Source of the DNA: Promicromonospora thailandica
GTDB taxonomy: Bacteria; Actinomycetota; Actinomycetes; Actinomycetales; Cellulomonadaceae
Direction: 5' to 3'
DNA: 64,000 nt
NCBI RefSeq assembly: GCF_024171955.1
Contig: NZ_JAMTCS010000001.1
Location: forward strand, 248,001 to 312,000
Position 1 is the first letter of the stretch. Every line of letters begins with the position of its first letter. Below are positions 36,335-46,349 of the stretch, one piece after another. The notes below the pieces were generated by a model that worked only from the letters and a program-made list of their open reading frames with translations, made no database searches and had not been told where the DNA came from. The translations under genes were made by a program, and so were the position numbers.

Positions 36335-38116
36335 TCAGCGACCCTGCTCGCACACCCCGGAACCGTCGGCCGGGGTGCGCTCCGGCAGGTTCTCCGCGCC
36401 GCCGTCCTCCCGCCAGCCGCCCATCCCCGCCCAGCCGCCCGCGACGGTCTCGGCGGCCAGGTCGCGGGGGTAGCCCTGGACGCCGGGCCGCGTCTGCCAC
36501 GGGTGAGGACCGGCGAGGGGCCGGTACTCGACGCCGTACGCGTCCAGGCGCGGCAGGTGGCAGGCCTCCAGGCGCTCCAGGAACTCCTTCGACGCGGCGC
36601 TGCCGGGCTCCCGGTCGGCCGCGGGCGACCACGCGACCTCCGCGAAGGCGGCCAGGCGCGGGAAGGTCGCGTAGTCGACGCGCCGCGCGCTGTCGAGGTG
36701 CTCGCTCCACACCTGCGCCTGGACGCCCAGCAGCCGGCCCGGCGTCCGCCCGCTGTCCGGGACCGTCAGCGCGGCCGGGAACGGGTCGAAGCCGTACACG
36801 TCCTCGACCGTGCGCAGGAAGCCGACCGAGATCGGCTCCGCGGGGTGGTCGCCCGCGCGGTGGTCGAGATAGACGGCCTGCTCGGGCGCCATGACCACGT
36901 CGTGCCCGGCCGCGAGCGCCGCGGCGCCCTGGGCGTGCCCGCGCCAGGACGTGACGACGACGTCGCGGGGCAGCAGGGGTGAGACGGCCTCGTCCCAGAC
37001 GACGGCGCGGCGGCCGGCGTCGGACACGTGCCGGGCGAGCCGGGCGACGAACCAGCCGTGGAGCTGGGCGACGTCGGGCTCGCCGTCCTCGGTGAGCAGG
37101 CCGAGCGTGCGGGCGCGGTCGACGATCCGGGGCGAGTCGCGCCAGAGCGTGGTCGGTACCTCGTCGCCGCCCAGGCCGATCCAGGGGGTGTCGAAGACGT
37201 CGAGGACCTCGTCCAGCACGTGCCGGAAGAAGGCGAGCGACCCCTCGGAGGGGTCGAGCACGTCCTGGCTGATGCCCCAGGTGGTGCGGACCTCCTGGCG
37301 GGCCTTGCGCGTGCCGAGCTCGGGGTAGGCGGCCACGGCGGCCTCGACGTGCCCGGGCACGTCGATCTCGGGCACCACGGTGATGCCGCGGTCGCGGGCG
37401 TAGGCGACGATCTCGCGCAGGTCGTCCTGCGTGTAGAAGCCGCCGTGCGGGCGGCCGTCGCGGGAGCCGGTACGCCAGGTGCCGACGGTGGACTCGCGGC
37501 GCCAGGCGCCGGTGCGGGTCAGCTCGGGGTAGCGGTGCACCTGCACGCGCCAGCCCTGGTCGTCGGTGAGGTGGAGCTGCAGCACGTTGAGCCGGTGCGC
37601 GGCGGCCAGGTCGACGAACCGGAGCACGTCGTGCTTGGGCAGGAAGTGGCGGGCGACGTCGAGCAGCACGCCGCGCCACTCGAACCGCGGGTGGTCCTCG
37701 ATCCGGACCGCGGGGAGGGTGGGCGCGGCTGCCGCGCCGGACCGGGCCGTGGACGCGCGGCGGTACGCGTCCGGGCCGGCGAGCTGGCGCAGGGTCTGCG
37801 CCGCGGCGTGCGCGCCGGCGAGGTCGGCGGCCGCGATCCGCACCGCGGCGCCGTGGGTCTCCGCGCCGACCTCGAGGCGGTAGCCACCGGCGGCCAGGCT
37901 CTCGTCGAGCGCGAGGACGACGTCGGCCGCCGGGCCGGCCACGGGCACCAGGTCGATGCCGAACGCCTCCTCGGTGACGTGGCGCCACCAGCGCGCGGCG
38001 GGTCGCAGGTCCGGGTCGGCCAGCACGGTCGCGCCGTCGGCGAGCCGCACCGGTGCACCGCCGGCCTGCGTCGTCGCAGGTTCGGGGACGAGTCCGGGTC
38101 CGTGGGGGTGAAGCAC
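36335..38116 (-). CDS. beta-N-acetylhexosaminidase, GH20
   Basis: 593 aa. N-terminal GH20b domain (about 1-130), then the catalytic barrel with RGVLLDVARHFLPKHDVLRFVD, HLTDDQGWR, VVPEIDVPGHVEAA and IGLGGDEVP, in which the Asp-Glu pair is catalytic, and SWRGH. No signal peptide: probably cytoplasmic, so it would act on chitobiose-like sugars brought in by the nearby Das-type transporter. GTG at 38116 was chosen since TAGTGT ends 7 bases ahead (leaderless); the GTG at 38125 would overlap that box. Confidence 0.92.
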   Translation of the reverse strand: MLHPHGPGLVPEPATTQAGGAPVRLADGATVLADPDLRPAARWWRHVTEEAFGIDLVPVAGPAADVVLALDESLAAGGYRLEVGAETHGAAVRIAAADLAGAHAAAQTLRQLAGPDAYRRASTARSGAAAAPTLPAVRIEDHPRFEWRGVLLDVARHFLPKHDVLRFVDLAAAHRLNVLQLHLTDDQGWRVQVHRYPELTRTGAWRRESTVGTWRTGSRDGRPHGGFYTQDDLREIVAYARDRGITVVPEIDVPGHVEAAVAAYPELGTRKARQEVRTTWGISQDVLDPSEGSLAFFRHVLDEVLDVFDTPWIGLGGDEVPTTLWRDSPRIVDRARTLGLLTEDGEPDVAQLHGWFVARLARHVSDAGRRAVVWDEAVSPLLPRDVVVTSWRGHAQGAAALAAGHDVVMAPEQAVYLDHRAGDHPAEPISVGFLRTVEDVYGFDPFPAALTVPDSGRTPGRLLGVQAQVWSEHLDSARRVDYATFPRLAAFAEVAWSPAADREPGSAASKEFLERLEACHLPRLDAYGVEYRPLAGPHPWQTRPGVQGYPRDLAAETVAGGWAGMGGWREDGGAENLPERTPADGSGVCEQGR

Positions 38117-38172
38117 GGCTGCCACACTAGCGGCCGGCGCCGCGCCTGACCGTGTCCGGCCTGCGTGACGCG

Positions 38173-38281
38173 TCAGATCCAGCCGTGCTCCGCCGCGATC
38201 CGGGCTGCCTCGTGGCGGTTGGCGTCGCGGATGAGACGCTCGTCGTCGGCGAGCGCCGCGGGCCGCCTGCCCGCCCGGTCA
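38173..38281 (-). other. short frame downstream of the membrane protein
   Basis: Immediately after the stop of the 38279-38965 gene, a shifted frame continues for 35 codons, DRAGRRPAALADDERLIRD to EHGWI and a TGA. It looks like protein and could be the original C terminus lost by a one-base frameshift, or a remnant of another gene. Nothing else is visible in 38117-38278. Confidence 0.3.
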
Positions 38282-38965
38282 GTTCCCGACACCGTCGAGC
38301 AGCCAGTGGTAACGCAGGCGCAGGGCCCGCTCCGTGCTGGCCGCGGCCGCGGCCAGCGTGAGACCGATGTTGAGCCAGAAGGGCAGCGCGACGGGCGACG
38401 TGAACGTCCCGACCCGCGCGGCGACCGGCGGCAGCCCCGTGACCACCTCTACCAGCTGCGGCACGACCAGCAGCACCGACACGATCAGCACGACGACCGA
38501 GCACGCGCTGACCACGCGGCTGATCCCCGGCCTCTCCCGGTCGAGCCGGGCCCGGCGCCCCTCGGCCGACGCCGGGTCCGGCACCAGCTGGTGCGCGGTC
38601 CCGGCGTCGGTCACGTAGTGGCAGCGCCGGAGGCCGAAGGTCGTCGCGACCACCTCGATGGTGCCGCCCTCGACCGGGAACGCCGCGGGGAGCCGCGACG
38701 CGGCCCGGTGCCGCCCGTCGACGTACAGGTCGGCGCGGCCGTCGCTGTCGTCCGCCGACATCCCCTGCAGGTAGTGCACGTCGACGGTGTAGGTCACGCC
38801 ACCGCCGTCCGCCCGCACGAGCTCCAGGTGGAGCAGCGCCCTGCTGAGGAGCTGCCACCAGCGGAACGGCTTGAGCGGGTGACCGTCGCCGGGCTTGACC
38901 CGCCGGGCCGCGCGCCGCATCGTCCAGCTCGTGCGGCGCCCCTCGGGCGTACCGTCCCTGCCCAT
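38279..38965 (-). CDS. membrane protein of unknown function
   Basis: 228 aa: basic N terminus, a soluble region (about 30-140) containing VTYTVDVHYLQG and ADLYVDGRHRAASRLPAAFPVEGGTIEV, which reads like a beta-sandwich, followed by two transmembrane helices (about 152-172 and 190-210). No family recognised. The stop may reflect a recent frameshift (see the following short frame). Confidence 0.65.
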   Translation of the reverse strand: MGRDGTPEGRRTSWTMRRAARRVKPGDGHPLKPFRWWQLLSRALLHLELVRADGGGVTYTVDVHYLQGMSADDSDGRADLYVDGRHRAASRLPAAFPVEGGTIEVVATTFGLRRCHYVTDAGTAHQLVPDPASAEGRRARLDRERPGISRVVSACSVVVLIVSVLLVVPQLVEVVTGLPPVAARVGTFTSPVALPFWLNIGLTLAAAAASTERALRLRYHWLLDGVGN

Positions 38966-39021
38966 GCCGTCCTCCTGTGTGCTGTCGAACCGGTGTCGTC
39001 GAACCGATGCTGCCTGCGCGG

Positions 39022-40677
39022 TCAGGATGCCCGGCAGGACGTGTCGCGTGCCGGCAGCTCGCCGTCCACGAGGTAGCGGGTGCCGATGTTCAGCGCGCAG
39101 GCGTTGCCGCCCAGCACGTAGACCCCGTGGCCGCTCCCGTCGACGGTCACCAGCCGGGACCGGTCACCGAGCTTCTCCCGCAGGAGCTGCCCGCCGGCGA
39201 GCGGCGTGACCGGGTCGCGGCGATTCTGCAGGATGAGCACGTCGCCCGGACCCTCGTCGCTGATCTGGACCGGCCCCTCGGCCGGCTCGGGCCAGTACGC
39301 GCACGGGAGCATGTTGGCCGCCGCCGCGCCGAACAGCGGGAACTTCTTGCGGTCCTCGGCCACCGCCGCGCGGTAGACGTCCACGTCCTCCTCCCAGTCG
39401 CTGTCGTTGCAGGTCGAGGCGAGGAACACCGACAGGGCGTTGGAGAGCGGGTGCACGGCAGCGTTCGTGGTGTCGCGCGCCGCCTGCTCCGCCGGTGCCG
39501 CACCGCCGGGCACCAGCGCGGGCAGCACCTCGGCGTCCAGCAGGTCGCGGGCCGCGGCGCCGTCGCCGTCGCGCAGCCACTGCCAGGTCTGCGCCGTGCG
39601 GCCGTACGTGCGCTCGCTGTAGAGGCCGCCGAAGATCACCTGCCGGAACAGGCCGCCGTCCACCCCCTCGACGGGGTGTCCGTCCAGGCGCTCCGCCGTC
39701 TCGAAGTACGTCGCGCGCACCTGCGCCGGCGTGCGGCCCAGGCCGTAGGCGTCGTGCCGCTGCGCGGCCCACCGCGCGAAGTCACCGAACGTCTGCTCCA
39801 TCCCCAGCGCGAAGCGCCGCAGGCCCTCCCGGTTCAGGTGCGAGTCGCCGACGTTGCTGTCGAGCACCACCCGGTCCACCGTGTCGGGGAACATCGACAC
39901 GTAGGCCGCGCCCAGCGCCGTGCCGTACGAGTACCCGAGGAAGCTGGCCTTCTCCTCGCCCAGCGCGGCACGGATGCTGTCCAGGTCACGCGCCGTGTTC
40001 GCCGTCGAGAGGTGGTAGAGCCCGCCGTTGTCGTCGTTGCGGGCGCACTGCTCGGCCGCCTCGCGGACCACCTCGGCCCGCTCGAGCACCGCCGCGTCGT
40101 CCACCGCGTACGGCGGGACGTTGCCGTAGTAGGCGCTGTCCGCCGGGAACTGGCAGTCCACCCGCGTCGAGTGGCCGACACCGCGGGTGTCCATGCCGAT
40201 GAGGTCGTAGGCGCGCAGCACGCTGTCGGGCAGGCCCTGGGACTCCAGCAGCGTCGACTGGGTCAGCCCGGAGCCGCCCGGCCCGCCGGGGTTGAGCAGC
40301 AGGATGCCGCGCCGGGCGGCGGGGTCGGTGCTGGCCAGGCGCGAGATCATGAGATCGGTGCGTGCACCGTCCGGCTCGGCGTAGTCGAGCGGCACGGAGA
40401 CCGTCGCGCAGTCCAGCGTGGTCGGCAGCGCCTCCGCGACGACGTCCGCGGGGCACTCGCCCCACTCGACCGAGGGCTGGGACGCCGGCTGAGCCGTGGC
40501 GACGCCCGTACCCGGTGCGGCGTCGGCGTCCTGCACGTCGGCCGCGGCCGGGACGGCGAGCGTGCCGGCCAGCCCCAGGACGGCGAACAGCGCCACGGCG
40601 CGGCCCGGTGCGCGGCGTGGCCGTCCGGGGCGGTGGGACGGTCGCGACGGTGCGGTGCTGAGCTGTTCTCGGTTCAT
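39022..40677 (-). CDS. secreted alpha/beta-hydrolase, TAP-like peptidase
   Basis: 551 aa with signal peptide (cleavage near AAADVQ, about residue 47). The catalytic Ser is in SFLGYSYGTALG; MISRLASTDPAARRGILLLNPGGPGGSG is the oxyanion-hole region; the C-terminal TAP-like domain has ILQNRRDPVTPLAGGQLL with the Asp and VDGSGHGVYVLGG with the His. Similar to Streptomyces SlpD/SlpE and tripeptidyl aminopeptidases, which remove short peptides from exported proteins. Monocistronic. Confidence 0.9.
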   Translation of the reverse strand: MNREQLSTAPSRPSHRPGRPRRAPGRAVALFAVLGLAGTLAVPAAADVQDADAAPGTGVATAQPASQPSVEWGECPADVVAEALPTTLDCATVSVPLDYAEPDGARTDLMISRLASTDPAARRGILLLNPGGPGGSGLTQSTLLESQGLPDSVLRAYDLIGMDTRGVGHSTRVDCQFPADSAYYGNVPPYAVDDAAVLERAEVVREAAEQCARNDDNGGLYHLSTANTARDLDSIRAALGEEKASFLGYSYGTALGAAYVSMFPDTVDRVVLDSNVGDSHLNREGLRRFALGMEQTFGDFARWAAQRHDAYGLGRTPAQVRATYFETAERLDGHPVEGVDGGLFRQVIFGGLYSERTYGRTAQTWQWLRDGDGAAARDLLDAEVLPALVPGGAAPAEQAARDTTNAAVHPLSNALSVFLASTCNDSDWEEDVDVYRAAVAEDRKKFPLFGAAAANMLPCAYWPEPAEGPVQISDEGPGDVLILQNRRDPVTPLAGGQLLREKLGDRSRLVTVDGSGHGVYVLGGNACALNIGTRYLVDGELPARDTSCRAS

Positions 40678-40805
40678 GACACCAGCCTCGGGTTCCGGGT
40701 GGGGCTACCGACAGTGCCGACGGTCATCGATCCCCGTGAGAAGCGCACGACCGACCGGTGACAGGTGTCATGCCCGTCCCGGGCGGGTCGGGCGTCGGAC
40801 ACAGC

Positions 40806-40837
40806 ACAGCGCCGTGACCCCGAGGGGCCACGGCGCT
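40806..40837 (-). terminator. ssrA terminator hairpin
   Basis: Ten-bp arms CAGCGCCGTG and CACGGCGCTG (40806-40815, 40828-40837) with an inner CCCC/GGGG pair, just after the tmRNA 3' end and before the peptidase gene. Confidence 0.8.
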
Positions 40838-40846
40838 GCGTGAAGG

Positions 40847-41213
40847 GTGGAGCTGCCGGGAATCGAACCCGGGTCCGGTATCGGTTTTCGAGGACTTCTC
40901 CGGGCGCAGTCTGCTATGGATTTTCTCGGCCCCCGCGCTCGCGCAGACACGTTCGCGGACAGGCCCAGTCACCTGAGAGTCCCCGCAGCCCCGATGACGA
41001 GGGCTACGAGCAGTGGCTTTCTAGATGACGCGGGTTACCGGAGCGAAAGCAGACTCCGGGCCCACGGACTTCGGGCTCGCTCAGGCGGCGAGGGCGAAGT
41101 CGTTGCGCGAGTTATCGGCAACTATTGGTTTACAGGCATCGTTAACGAGATAAGCCTGCATCCTCGGCCCGCTTCTCCTCGAAGCACGACCACCGTCGAA
41201 ACCGATCAGCCCC
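40847..41213 (-). ncRNA. ssrA: transfer-messenger RNA (tmRNA)
   Basis: The 5' end GGGGCTGATCGGTTTCGAC and 3' end with T arm GGGTTCGATTCCC and CAGCTCC acceptor strand form the tRNA-like part; the acceptor stem pairs with one G-U. The tag frame at 41081-41119 (complement) encodes ADNSRNDFALAA then TGA, the actinobacterial degradation tag. CCA is not encoded. It rescues stalled ribosomes with SmpB, encoded immediately upstream on the same strand. Confidence 0.97.
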
Positions 41214-41231
41214 TATGGTGTTGTCAACCAG

Positions 41232-41260
41232 CTCCGGCCGGGCCCTTCGCCCGCCCGGAG
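41232..41260 (-). terminator. hairpin between smpB and ssrA
   Basis: Symmetric stem CTCCGG-c-CGGGC / GCCCG-c-CCGGAG with a 5-nt loop, 58 bases after the smpB stop. Probably an smpB terminator or a processing structure in pre-tmRNA. TAGACT on the minus strand (complement of 41268-41273) could start a precursor that contains it. Confidence 0.6.
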
Positions 41261-41317
41261 TGCACCCAGTCTAGGGGATCAACACCCTGACCGGGAACGT
41301 TATTTCCGCGACAGGGC

Positions 41318-41800
41318 TCAGCCGAGCATCTCCTTGTGCCGGATCGCCCGCTGCGCCTCGCGCATGTCCTGCTTCTCGCGCAGGGTCTGCCGCTTGTCGT
41401 ACTCCTTCTTGCCTCGGGCGAGCGCGATCTCGACCTTGGCCCGCCCGTCCAGGAAGTACAGCCGCAGCGGCACGAGGGTGTGCCCCTTCTCGCGCGACTT
41501 CGACTCCAGCCGCTCGATCTCGTGGCGGTGCAGCAGCAGCTTGCGACGCCGGCGCGGCGCGTGGTTGTTCCACGTGCCCTGGAAGTACGCCGGGATGTGC
41601 ACGTTCTCCAGCCACGCCTCGCCACGGTCGATCGCGGCGTAGCCGTCCGTGAGCGACGCGCGTCCCATCCGCAGCGCCTTGACCTCGGTGCCCGACAGCA
41701 CGAGCCCGGCCTCGAAGACGTCCTCGATCACGTAGTCATGACGGGCCTTCTTGTTGTTCGCCACGATCTTGCGCGGATCGTCCACGTTCTTCTTGGCCAT
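41318..41800 (-). CDS. smpB: SsrA-binding protein
   Basis: 160 aa. [43 protein letters not shown] and [21 protein letters not shown] are the tmRNA-binding OB-fold motifs; the basic tail ([25 protein letters not shown]) enters the ribosomal A site. GGAGGGAG precedes the ATG. Partner of the adjacent ssrA. Confidence 0.97.
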   Translation of the reverse strand: MAKKNVDDPRKIVANNKKARHDYVIEDVFEAGLVLSGTEVKALRMGRASLTDGYAAIDRGEAWLENVHIPAYFQGTWNNHAPRRRRKLLLHRHEIERLESKSREKGHTLVPLRLYFLDGRAKVEIALARGKKEYDKRQTLREKQDMREAQRAIRHKEMLG

Positions 41801-41942
41801 GGTCTCCCTCCGGGGTACTCGCTCCTCGGCGTGCCCCGTGCAGGCAGCGCGACGTCCCAGTTTACGCGCCGGACCATGGCGGACCAGGCTTTAACGGGCC
41901 GCGTTCGCTCAGGGCCGTCGCCAGTTCCTCAGGGCCAGTTCC

Positions 41943-43325
41943 TCAGAGCCAGGTCATCGGGTCCACGGTCGAGCCGTTCACGTACAGCTCGAAGTGGAGG
42001 TGGCAGGCCGTGGACGTGCCGGTGGTGCCCGAGTACCCGATCACCTGGCCCCGCGAGACGTGCTGGCCCGAGGAGACCGCGAACGACGTGAGGTGGTTCG
42101 CGCTCGACATGACGCTCGTACCGCTGGACGTGTACCCGTGGTCGATGAGCACCTGGTTGCCCAGTCCCGCGAGGGTGCGCGCGTAGAGCACGGTGCCGTC
42201 GGCGGCGGCCAGGATCGGCGTGCCGCAGTACGCCCGGAAGTCGGTGCCGGCGTGCAGCCGCGAGTAGTTGAGCACCGGGTGGAACCGCATCCCGTACGAC
42301 GAGGTGATGTACGGGTTCGCCGTCGGATAGCTGAGGAACGACAGCGTGCCGCCGCCCGACCCCCCGGACGAGCCGCCCGAGCTCCCGCCGGACGACCCGC
42401 CCGATCCGCCCGACGACCCGCCGGACGCCGCCTCCCGCTCGGCCCGCTCGCGGGCCAGCCGCTCGTCCCGCTCCTTCTGCTGGGCGATGATGCCCTTCAG
42501 GTCCGCCTCGATCGAGCTGAGCTCCTGCTCGTTGTCCCGCATGCTCGCCAGTGCGGCGTCCTTGCGCCGTTCGATGCGGGCCTTGAGCCGCTCCTGCTCG
42601 GCGATGAGCCGCTCGATCTCCGCCTTGCGCTCGACGGCGGCCTGCTTGGCCTGTTCCTTCGAGCGCACGTTCTCGTCGGCCAGGCGCTTGAGCTCCGTGA
42701 CCACCTCGCGGATCGCCGTGAGCCGGGCCTGCAGGTTGCGGGCGGTCGCCTCGGCGTCCTGCAGCTCGGCGAGCGTACGCGCCCGGATGCGCGCGGCCGA
42801 CGACGACACGGAGTAGCCGTCGATGAACTCCTCGGTGCTCTCCGCGCCGGTCACCAGGCCGATCGTCGACCCGGTGCCGGCACCGCGCAGCTCCTCGCGC
42901 GCCATCTGCGCGATGTCCTCGCGCGCGCCGTCGACCTTCCCCGCGCCCGCCTGGAGCTGCTGGCTGACCTTGGCCTCCTCCACCTGGGCGTCGGCGAGCC
43001 GCTGGGCCAGGATCGCGGCCTCCCGCTCGGCGCGCTCGAGCTCGGCCTCGGCGACGGCCAGCTCCGCCTCCGCCACGGGCAGCCGCCCCTCGACCTTGTC
43101 GAGCGCCAGCACCGCGTCGGCCAGCTGGGCGTCCGTGTGCTCCAGCTCGGACTCCAGGCCCTCGCGCTCCCGCTCCTTGGCCGCTTGCGCGCGCTCGGCG
43201 GCGGCGCGGCGGTCGTCGAGGTCGTCGGCATGGACGGCGGCCGAGCCGCCCACGAGCAGCAGCAGGGCGAGCGCCGCGGCCAGCGGGCCGCGCGCGCGGG
43301 TCAGGGGGTGTCGGTGCGCAGTCAT
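41943..43325 (-). CDS. M23 peptidoglycan hydrolase, FtsEX partner (EnvC/RipC-like)
   Basis: 460 aa. Signal peptide (cleavage near VHADD), two long coiled-coil stretches (about residues 35-130 and 190-310), a Gly/Ser linker (SSGGS repeats), then an M23 domain (about 335-460) with LHAGTDF and CHLHFELYVNG carrying zinc ligands His and Asp. Coiled-coil plus M23 directly after ftsX (TGATG) is the layout of FtsEX-activated cell-separation hydrolases. The metal ligands are intact, so it may itself be catalytic, unlike EnvC. Confidence 0.92.
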   Translation of the reverse strand: MTAHRHPLTRARGPLAAALALLLLVGGSAAVHADDLDDRRAAAERAQAAKEREREGLESELEHTDAQLADAVLALDKVEGRLPVAEAELAVAEAELERAEREAAILAQRLADAQVEEAKVSQQLQAGAGKVDGAREDIAQMAREELRGAGTGSTIGLVTGAESTEEFIDGYSVSSSAARIRARTLAELQDAEATARNLQARLTAIREVVTELKRLADENVRSKEQAKQAAVERKAEIERLIAEQERLKARIERRKDAALASMRDNEQELSSIEADLKGIIAQQKERDERLARERAEREAASGGSSGGSGGSSGGSSGGSSGGSGGGTLSFLSYPTANPYITSSYGMRFHPVLNYSRLHAGTDFRAYCGTPILAAADGTVLYARTLAGLGNQVLIDHGYTSSGTSVMSSANHLTSFAVSSGQHVSRGQVIGYSGTTGTSTACHLHFELYVNGSTVDPMTWL

Positions 43326-44239
43326 CAGATCCTCGTGTACCGGTTCAGGGTGAAGAAGGACGAGAGCGCGGCCAGCGCGACGGCGACGACCACGAGCAGG
43401 GGCGCGACGCGGAACACGTCCACCTCGGAGACGTACGCGACCCAGTCGACCGACCGCTCCAGCCAGTCGGTGACCATGAAGCGCACCGCGAGCCACAGCC
43501 CGCCGCCTGCCAGGAGCGACCCGAGCACGGCGGCCAGGGCGCCCTCCAGCAGGAAGGGCAGCTGGATGAACAGGTTGGACGCGCCCACCAGGCGCATGAT
43601 CTCGGTCTCCTTGCGGCGGGAGACCGCGCTCAGCCGGATGGTGGTGGTGATGAGCAGCACCGCGGCGAGGAGCATGACGCCGGCCAGCCCGGCCGCGAGC
43701 AGGGTGGCGACGTTGAGGGTGCGGAACAGCGGCTCGAACACGGCGCGCTGGTCGGCGACGACCTCGACGCCGTCGCGCCCGGACAGCACGTCGCTGACGA
43801 CGGCGACCTGCTCGGCGTCGGTCAGCTTGAGCCGCAGCGAGGCCTGCATGTCCTCCTCGGTGAGCTGCGTGCCCTGGAAACCGTCCGGGTAGCGCTCCTC
43901 GAAGGCGGCGAACGCCTGCTGCTTCGACTCGAACCACACCTTGCTGACCTCGCCGGACAGCTCGGTGCGGATCACCTCGCGCAGCGCCTCGATCTGGTCC
44001 TCGGTGGCCTCGCCGCCCGCGCACGACGGCGCCGCCGTCGTGCCCTGCGGGCAGAGGAACACGGAGACCTCGACCTTGTCGTACCAGTCGTCCTTGAGCT
44101 TGCCGATCTGGGCCTGGAGCAGAGCGCCCGCGCCCACGAACGTCAGGGACACGAACGTCACGAGCACCACGGCCACGACCATGGTGGTGTTCCGGCGCAG
44201 GCCCGAGAAGACCTCGCCGAGCACGAACTGGAAGCGCAC
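43325..44239 (-). CDS. ftsX: cell-division protein FtsX
   Basis: 304 aa. Four transmembrane helices (near 23-43, 178-200, 228-250, 273-295) and an extracellular domain between the first two, the FtsX topology. RRKETEIMRLVGASNLFIQLPFLLEG is the conserved FtsX segment. With FtsE it transmits ATP hydrolysis to the extracellular M23 hydrolase. One base after ftsE. Confidence 0.95.
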   Translation of the reverse strand: MRFQFVLGEVFSGLRRNTTMVVAVVLVTFVSLTFVGAGALLQAQIGKLKDDWYDKVEVSVFLCPQGTTAAPSCAGGEATEDQIEALREVIRTELSGEVSKVWFESKQQAFAAFEERYPDGFQGTQLTEEDMQASLRLKLTDAEQVAVVSDVLSGRDGVEVVADQRAVFEPLFRTLNVATLLAAGLAGVMLLAAVLLITTTIRLSAVSRRKETEIMRLVGASNLFIQLPFLLEGALAAVLGSLLAGGGLWLAVRFMVTDWLERSVDWVAYVSEVDVFRVAPLLVVVAVALAALSSFFTLNRYTRI

Positions 44240-44240
44240 G

Positions 44241-45017
44241 TCACGACCCCCGGACCGGCTGGGCGGGCACGCGGGTCCCGCTGCCCGGGGCGTCGAGCAC
44301 GGGGGACGCCCCGACGTCGGGCAGGATCGCCTCCCGCTCGCCGTACCCGCCGCGCGCCTCGTCGCGCACGACGACGCCGTCCGACAGCTCCACCACGCGG
44401 CGGCGCATCTCGTTGACGATCTCGTCGTCGTGCGTGGCCATGACGACCGTGGTGCCGGTGCGGTTGATGCGGTCCAGCAGGCGCATGATGCCGAGCGAGG
44501 TGGTGGGGTCGAGGTTGCCCGTGGGCTCGTCGGCGAGCAGGATCTGCGGCCGGTTCACGATGGCGCGCGCGATGGCGGCGCGCTGCTGCTCACCGCCCGA
44601 GAGCTCGGTGGGCATCCGCTTGCCCTTGCCGGCCAGGCCGACCATCTCCAGCACCTCGGGCACGGTGTCCCGGATGACGTGCCGCGGCTTGCCGATCACC
44701 TGCAGGGCGAACGCCACGTTCTCGTGCACGGTCTTGTTCTGCAGCAGCCGGAAGTCCTGGAACACCACACCGAGCTGGCGGCGCAGGGTCGGCACGCGCC
44801 ACCCGGACAGGTTGGCGACGTCCCGGCCAGCCACGTACACGCGGCCGCGCGTGGGCCGCTGCTCCCGCAGCACCAGCGACAGGAACGTCGACTTGCCCGA
44901 GCCCGAGGCCCCCACGAGGAACACGAACTCGCCACGCTCGACGTCCACGGAGACCCGGTCGAGGGCAGGTCGGGCGCCTCGCGCATAGACCTTCGACACG
45001 TTCTCGAACCTGATCAC
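44241..45017 (-). CDS. ftsE: cell-division ATP-binding protein FtsE
   Basis: 258 aa. [44 protein letters not shown] has Walker [33 protein letters not shown] the signature and Walker B. A C-terminal extension of about 30 residues (after residue 228) is rich in Pro/Gly/Ala. GTG start at 45017 with TAGTGT seven bases upstream, leaderless. Confidence 0.96.
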   Translation of the reverse strand: MIRFENVSKVYARGARPALDRVSVDVERGEFVFLVGASGSGKSTFLSLVLREQRPTRGRVYVAGRDVANLSGWRVPTLRRQLGVVFQDFRLLQNKTVHENVAFALQVIGKPRHVIRDTVPEVLEMVGLAGKGKRMPTELSGGEQQRAAIARAIVNRPQILLADEPTGNLDPTTSLGIMRLLDRINRTGTTVVMATHDDEIVNEMRRRVVELSDGVVVRDEARGGYGEREAILPDVGASPVLDAPGSGTRVPAQPVRGS

Positions 45018-45045
45018 GTGGCCGACACTAGGGGTGACATCACCT

Positions 45046-45066
45046 GGCGTGTCGGGCAGACACGCC
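45046..45066 (-). terminator. hairpin downstream of prfB
   Basis: Eight-bp arms GGCGTGTC and GACACGCC with a 5-nt loop in the 145-bp gap between the prfB stop and the ftsE promoter. Confidence 0.6.
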
Positions 45067-45162
45067 GGGGAACATCACCGTGCCACGCAAAGAACGGCCT
45101 GGAAATCAGCCAATACAGGCACTAACAAGGGCAATTCGACCGGAGTTCGTCGCCGGCAACGA

Positions 45163-46272
45163 TCAGCTTCCCGAGCCGCCGCGACGCCAGCGGATGCCGG
45201 CCTCGATGAAGTCGTCGATGGCGCCGTCGAACACGGCCTGCGGGTTGCCCGACTCGTGCTCGGTGCGCAGGTCCTTGACCATCTGGTACGGCTGCAGCAC
45301 GTACGAGCGCATCTGGTCGCCCCAGCTGGCCTTGATGTCGCCCGCCATCTCCTTCTTCTTCGCGGCCTCCTCGGCCTTGCGCAGCAGGAGCAGGCGCGAC
45401 TGCAGCACGCGGTAGGCGGCCGCACGGTTCTGGATCTGCGACTTCTCGTTCTGCATCGCGACGACGACGCCCGTGGGGATGTGCGTCATGCGGACGGCGG
45501 AGTCCGTGGTGTTGACCGACTGACCACCCGGGCCCGAGGACCGGTACACGTCGATCTTGAGCTCCGACTCCGGGATCTCGATGTGATCGGTCTGCTCGAT
45601 GAGCGGGATCACCTCGACCGCGGCGAACGACGTCTGCCGACGGCCCTGGTTGTCGAACGGCGAGATGCGCACCAGGCGGTGGGTGCCCGCCTCGACCGAC
45701 AGGGTGCCGAATGCGTACGGCGCGTTGACCTCGAACGTCGCCGACTTCAGGCCCGCCTCCTCCGCGTAGGAGGTGTCGCCCACCTTGGTGGGGTACCCGT
45801 GCCGCTCGGCCCAGCGCAGGTACATGCGCATGAGCATCTCCGCGAAGTCGGCGGCGTCCACGCCGCCCGCACCCGCGCGGATGGTGACGACGGCCTCGCG
45901 GGCGTCGTACTCGCCGTTCAGCAGGGTGCGGACCTCGAGCGCGTCGAGGTCCTTGCGGATCTTGGCGACCTCCTCCTCGGCCTCGGTGAGCGAGTCGGCG
46001 TCGTCCATCTCCTGGCCCAGCTCGACGAGCGTCTCGACGTCGTCGATGCGGGCCCCGAGCTTCTCGACGCGGCTCAGCTCGGCCTGGGCGGCCGACAGAG
46101 CGGAGGTGACCTTCTGGCCCTCCTCCGGGTCGTCCCACAGGTTCGGCGCGGACGCCTGCTCCGACAGCTCGGCGATCTTCGCCTCGAGCACGGTGCGGTC
46201 GCTCACGGCCTCGATGGACTCGAGGGTGGCGCGAAGCGCCTTGATCTCTGCGGGGAAGTCGTTGGTTGCCAC
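45163..46272 (-). CDS. prfB: peptide chain release factor 2
   Basis: 369 aa. [24 protein letters not shown] contains the catalytic GGQ, and [11 protein letters not shown] the SPF stop-codon-recognition tripeptide for UGA/UAA. The frame is continuous: no in-frame UGA or programmed frameshift as in E. coli prfB. Start chosen as GTG at 46272 (complement), eight bases after TAACCT (leaderless); the TTG at 46281 is unlikely. First gene of the conserved prfB-ftsE-ftsX cluster. Confidence 0.95.
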   Translation of the reverse strand: MATNDFPAEIKALRATLESIEAVSDRTVLEAKIAELSEQASAPNLWDDPEEGQKVTSALSAAQAELSRVEKLGARIDDVETLVELGQEMDDADSLTEAEEEVAKIRKDLDALEVRTLLNGEYDAREAVVTIRAGAGGVDAADFAEMLMRMYLRWAERHGYPTKVGDTSYAEEAGLKSATFEVNAPYAFGTLSVEAGTHRLVRISPFDNQGRRQTSFAAVEVIPLIEQTDHIEIPESELKIDVYRSSGPGGQSVNTTDSAVRMTHIPTGVVVAMQNEKSQIQNRAAAYRVLQSRLLLLRKAEEAAKKKEMAGDIKASWGDQMRSYVLQPYQMVKDLRTEHESGNPQAVFDGAIDDFIEAGIRWRRGGSGS

Positions 46273-46349
46273 GATGTTCAAGGTTACCCGCGCACGGCGG
46301 TGCCCGACGCCGGGACACCCGGCCGGGCGCCCCGCACGGGTGCCGCCGG

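Noticed and set aside
35121-37988. 955-codon continuous frame covering two genes
   Set aside because: Only the part from GTG 36317 onward encodes the PLP enzyme; the rest is out of frame with the GH20 gene, which has clear catalytic motifs.
41834-41942. Short direct repeat CCAGTTCCTCAG near the M23 stop
   Set aside because: Two 12-base copies are too short and local to support a mobile or regulatory element.
45163-46281. Programmed frameshift in prfB
   Set aside because: The reading frame is continuous and no in-frame UGA near codon 25 exists; this matches actinobacterial RF2.
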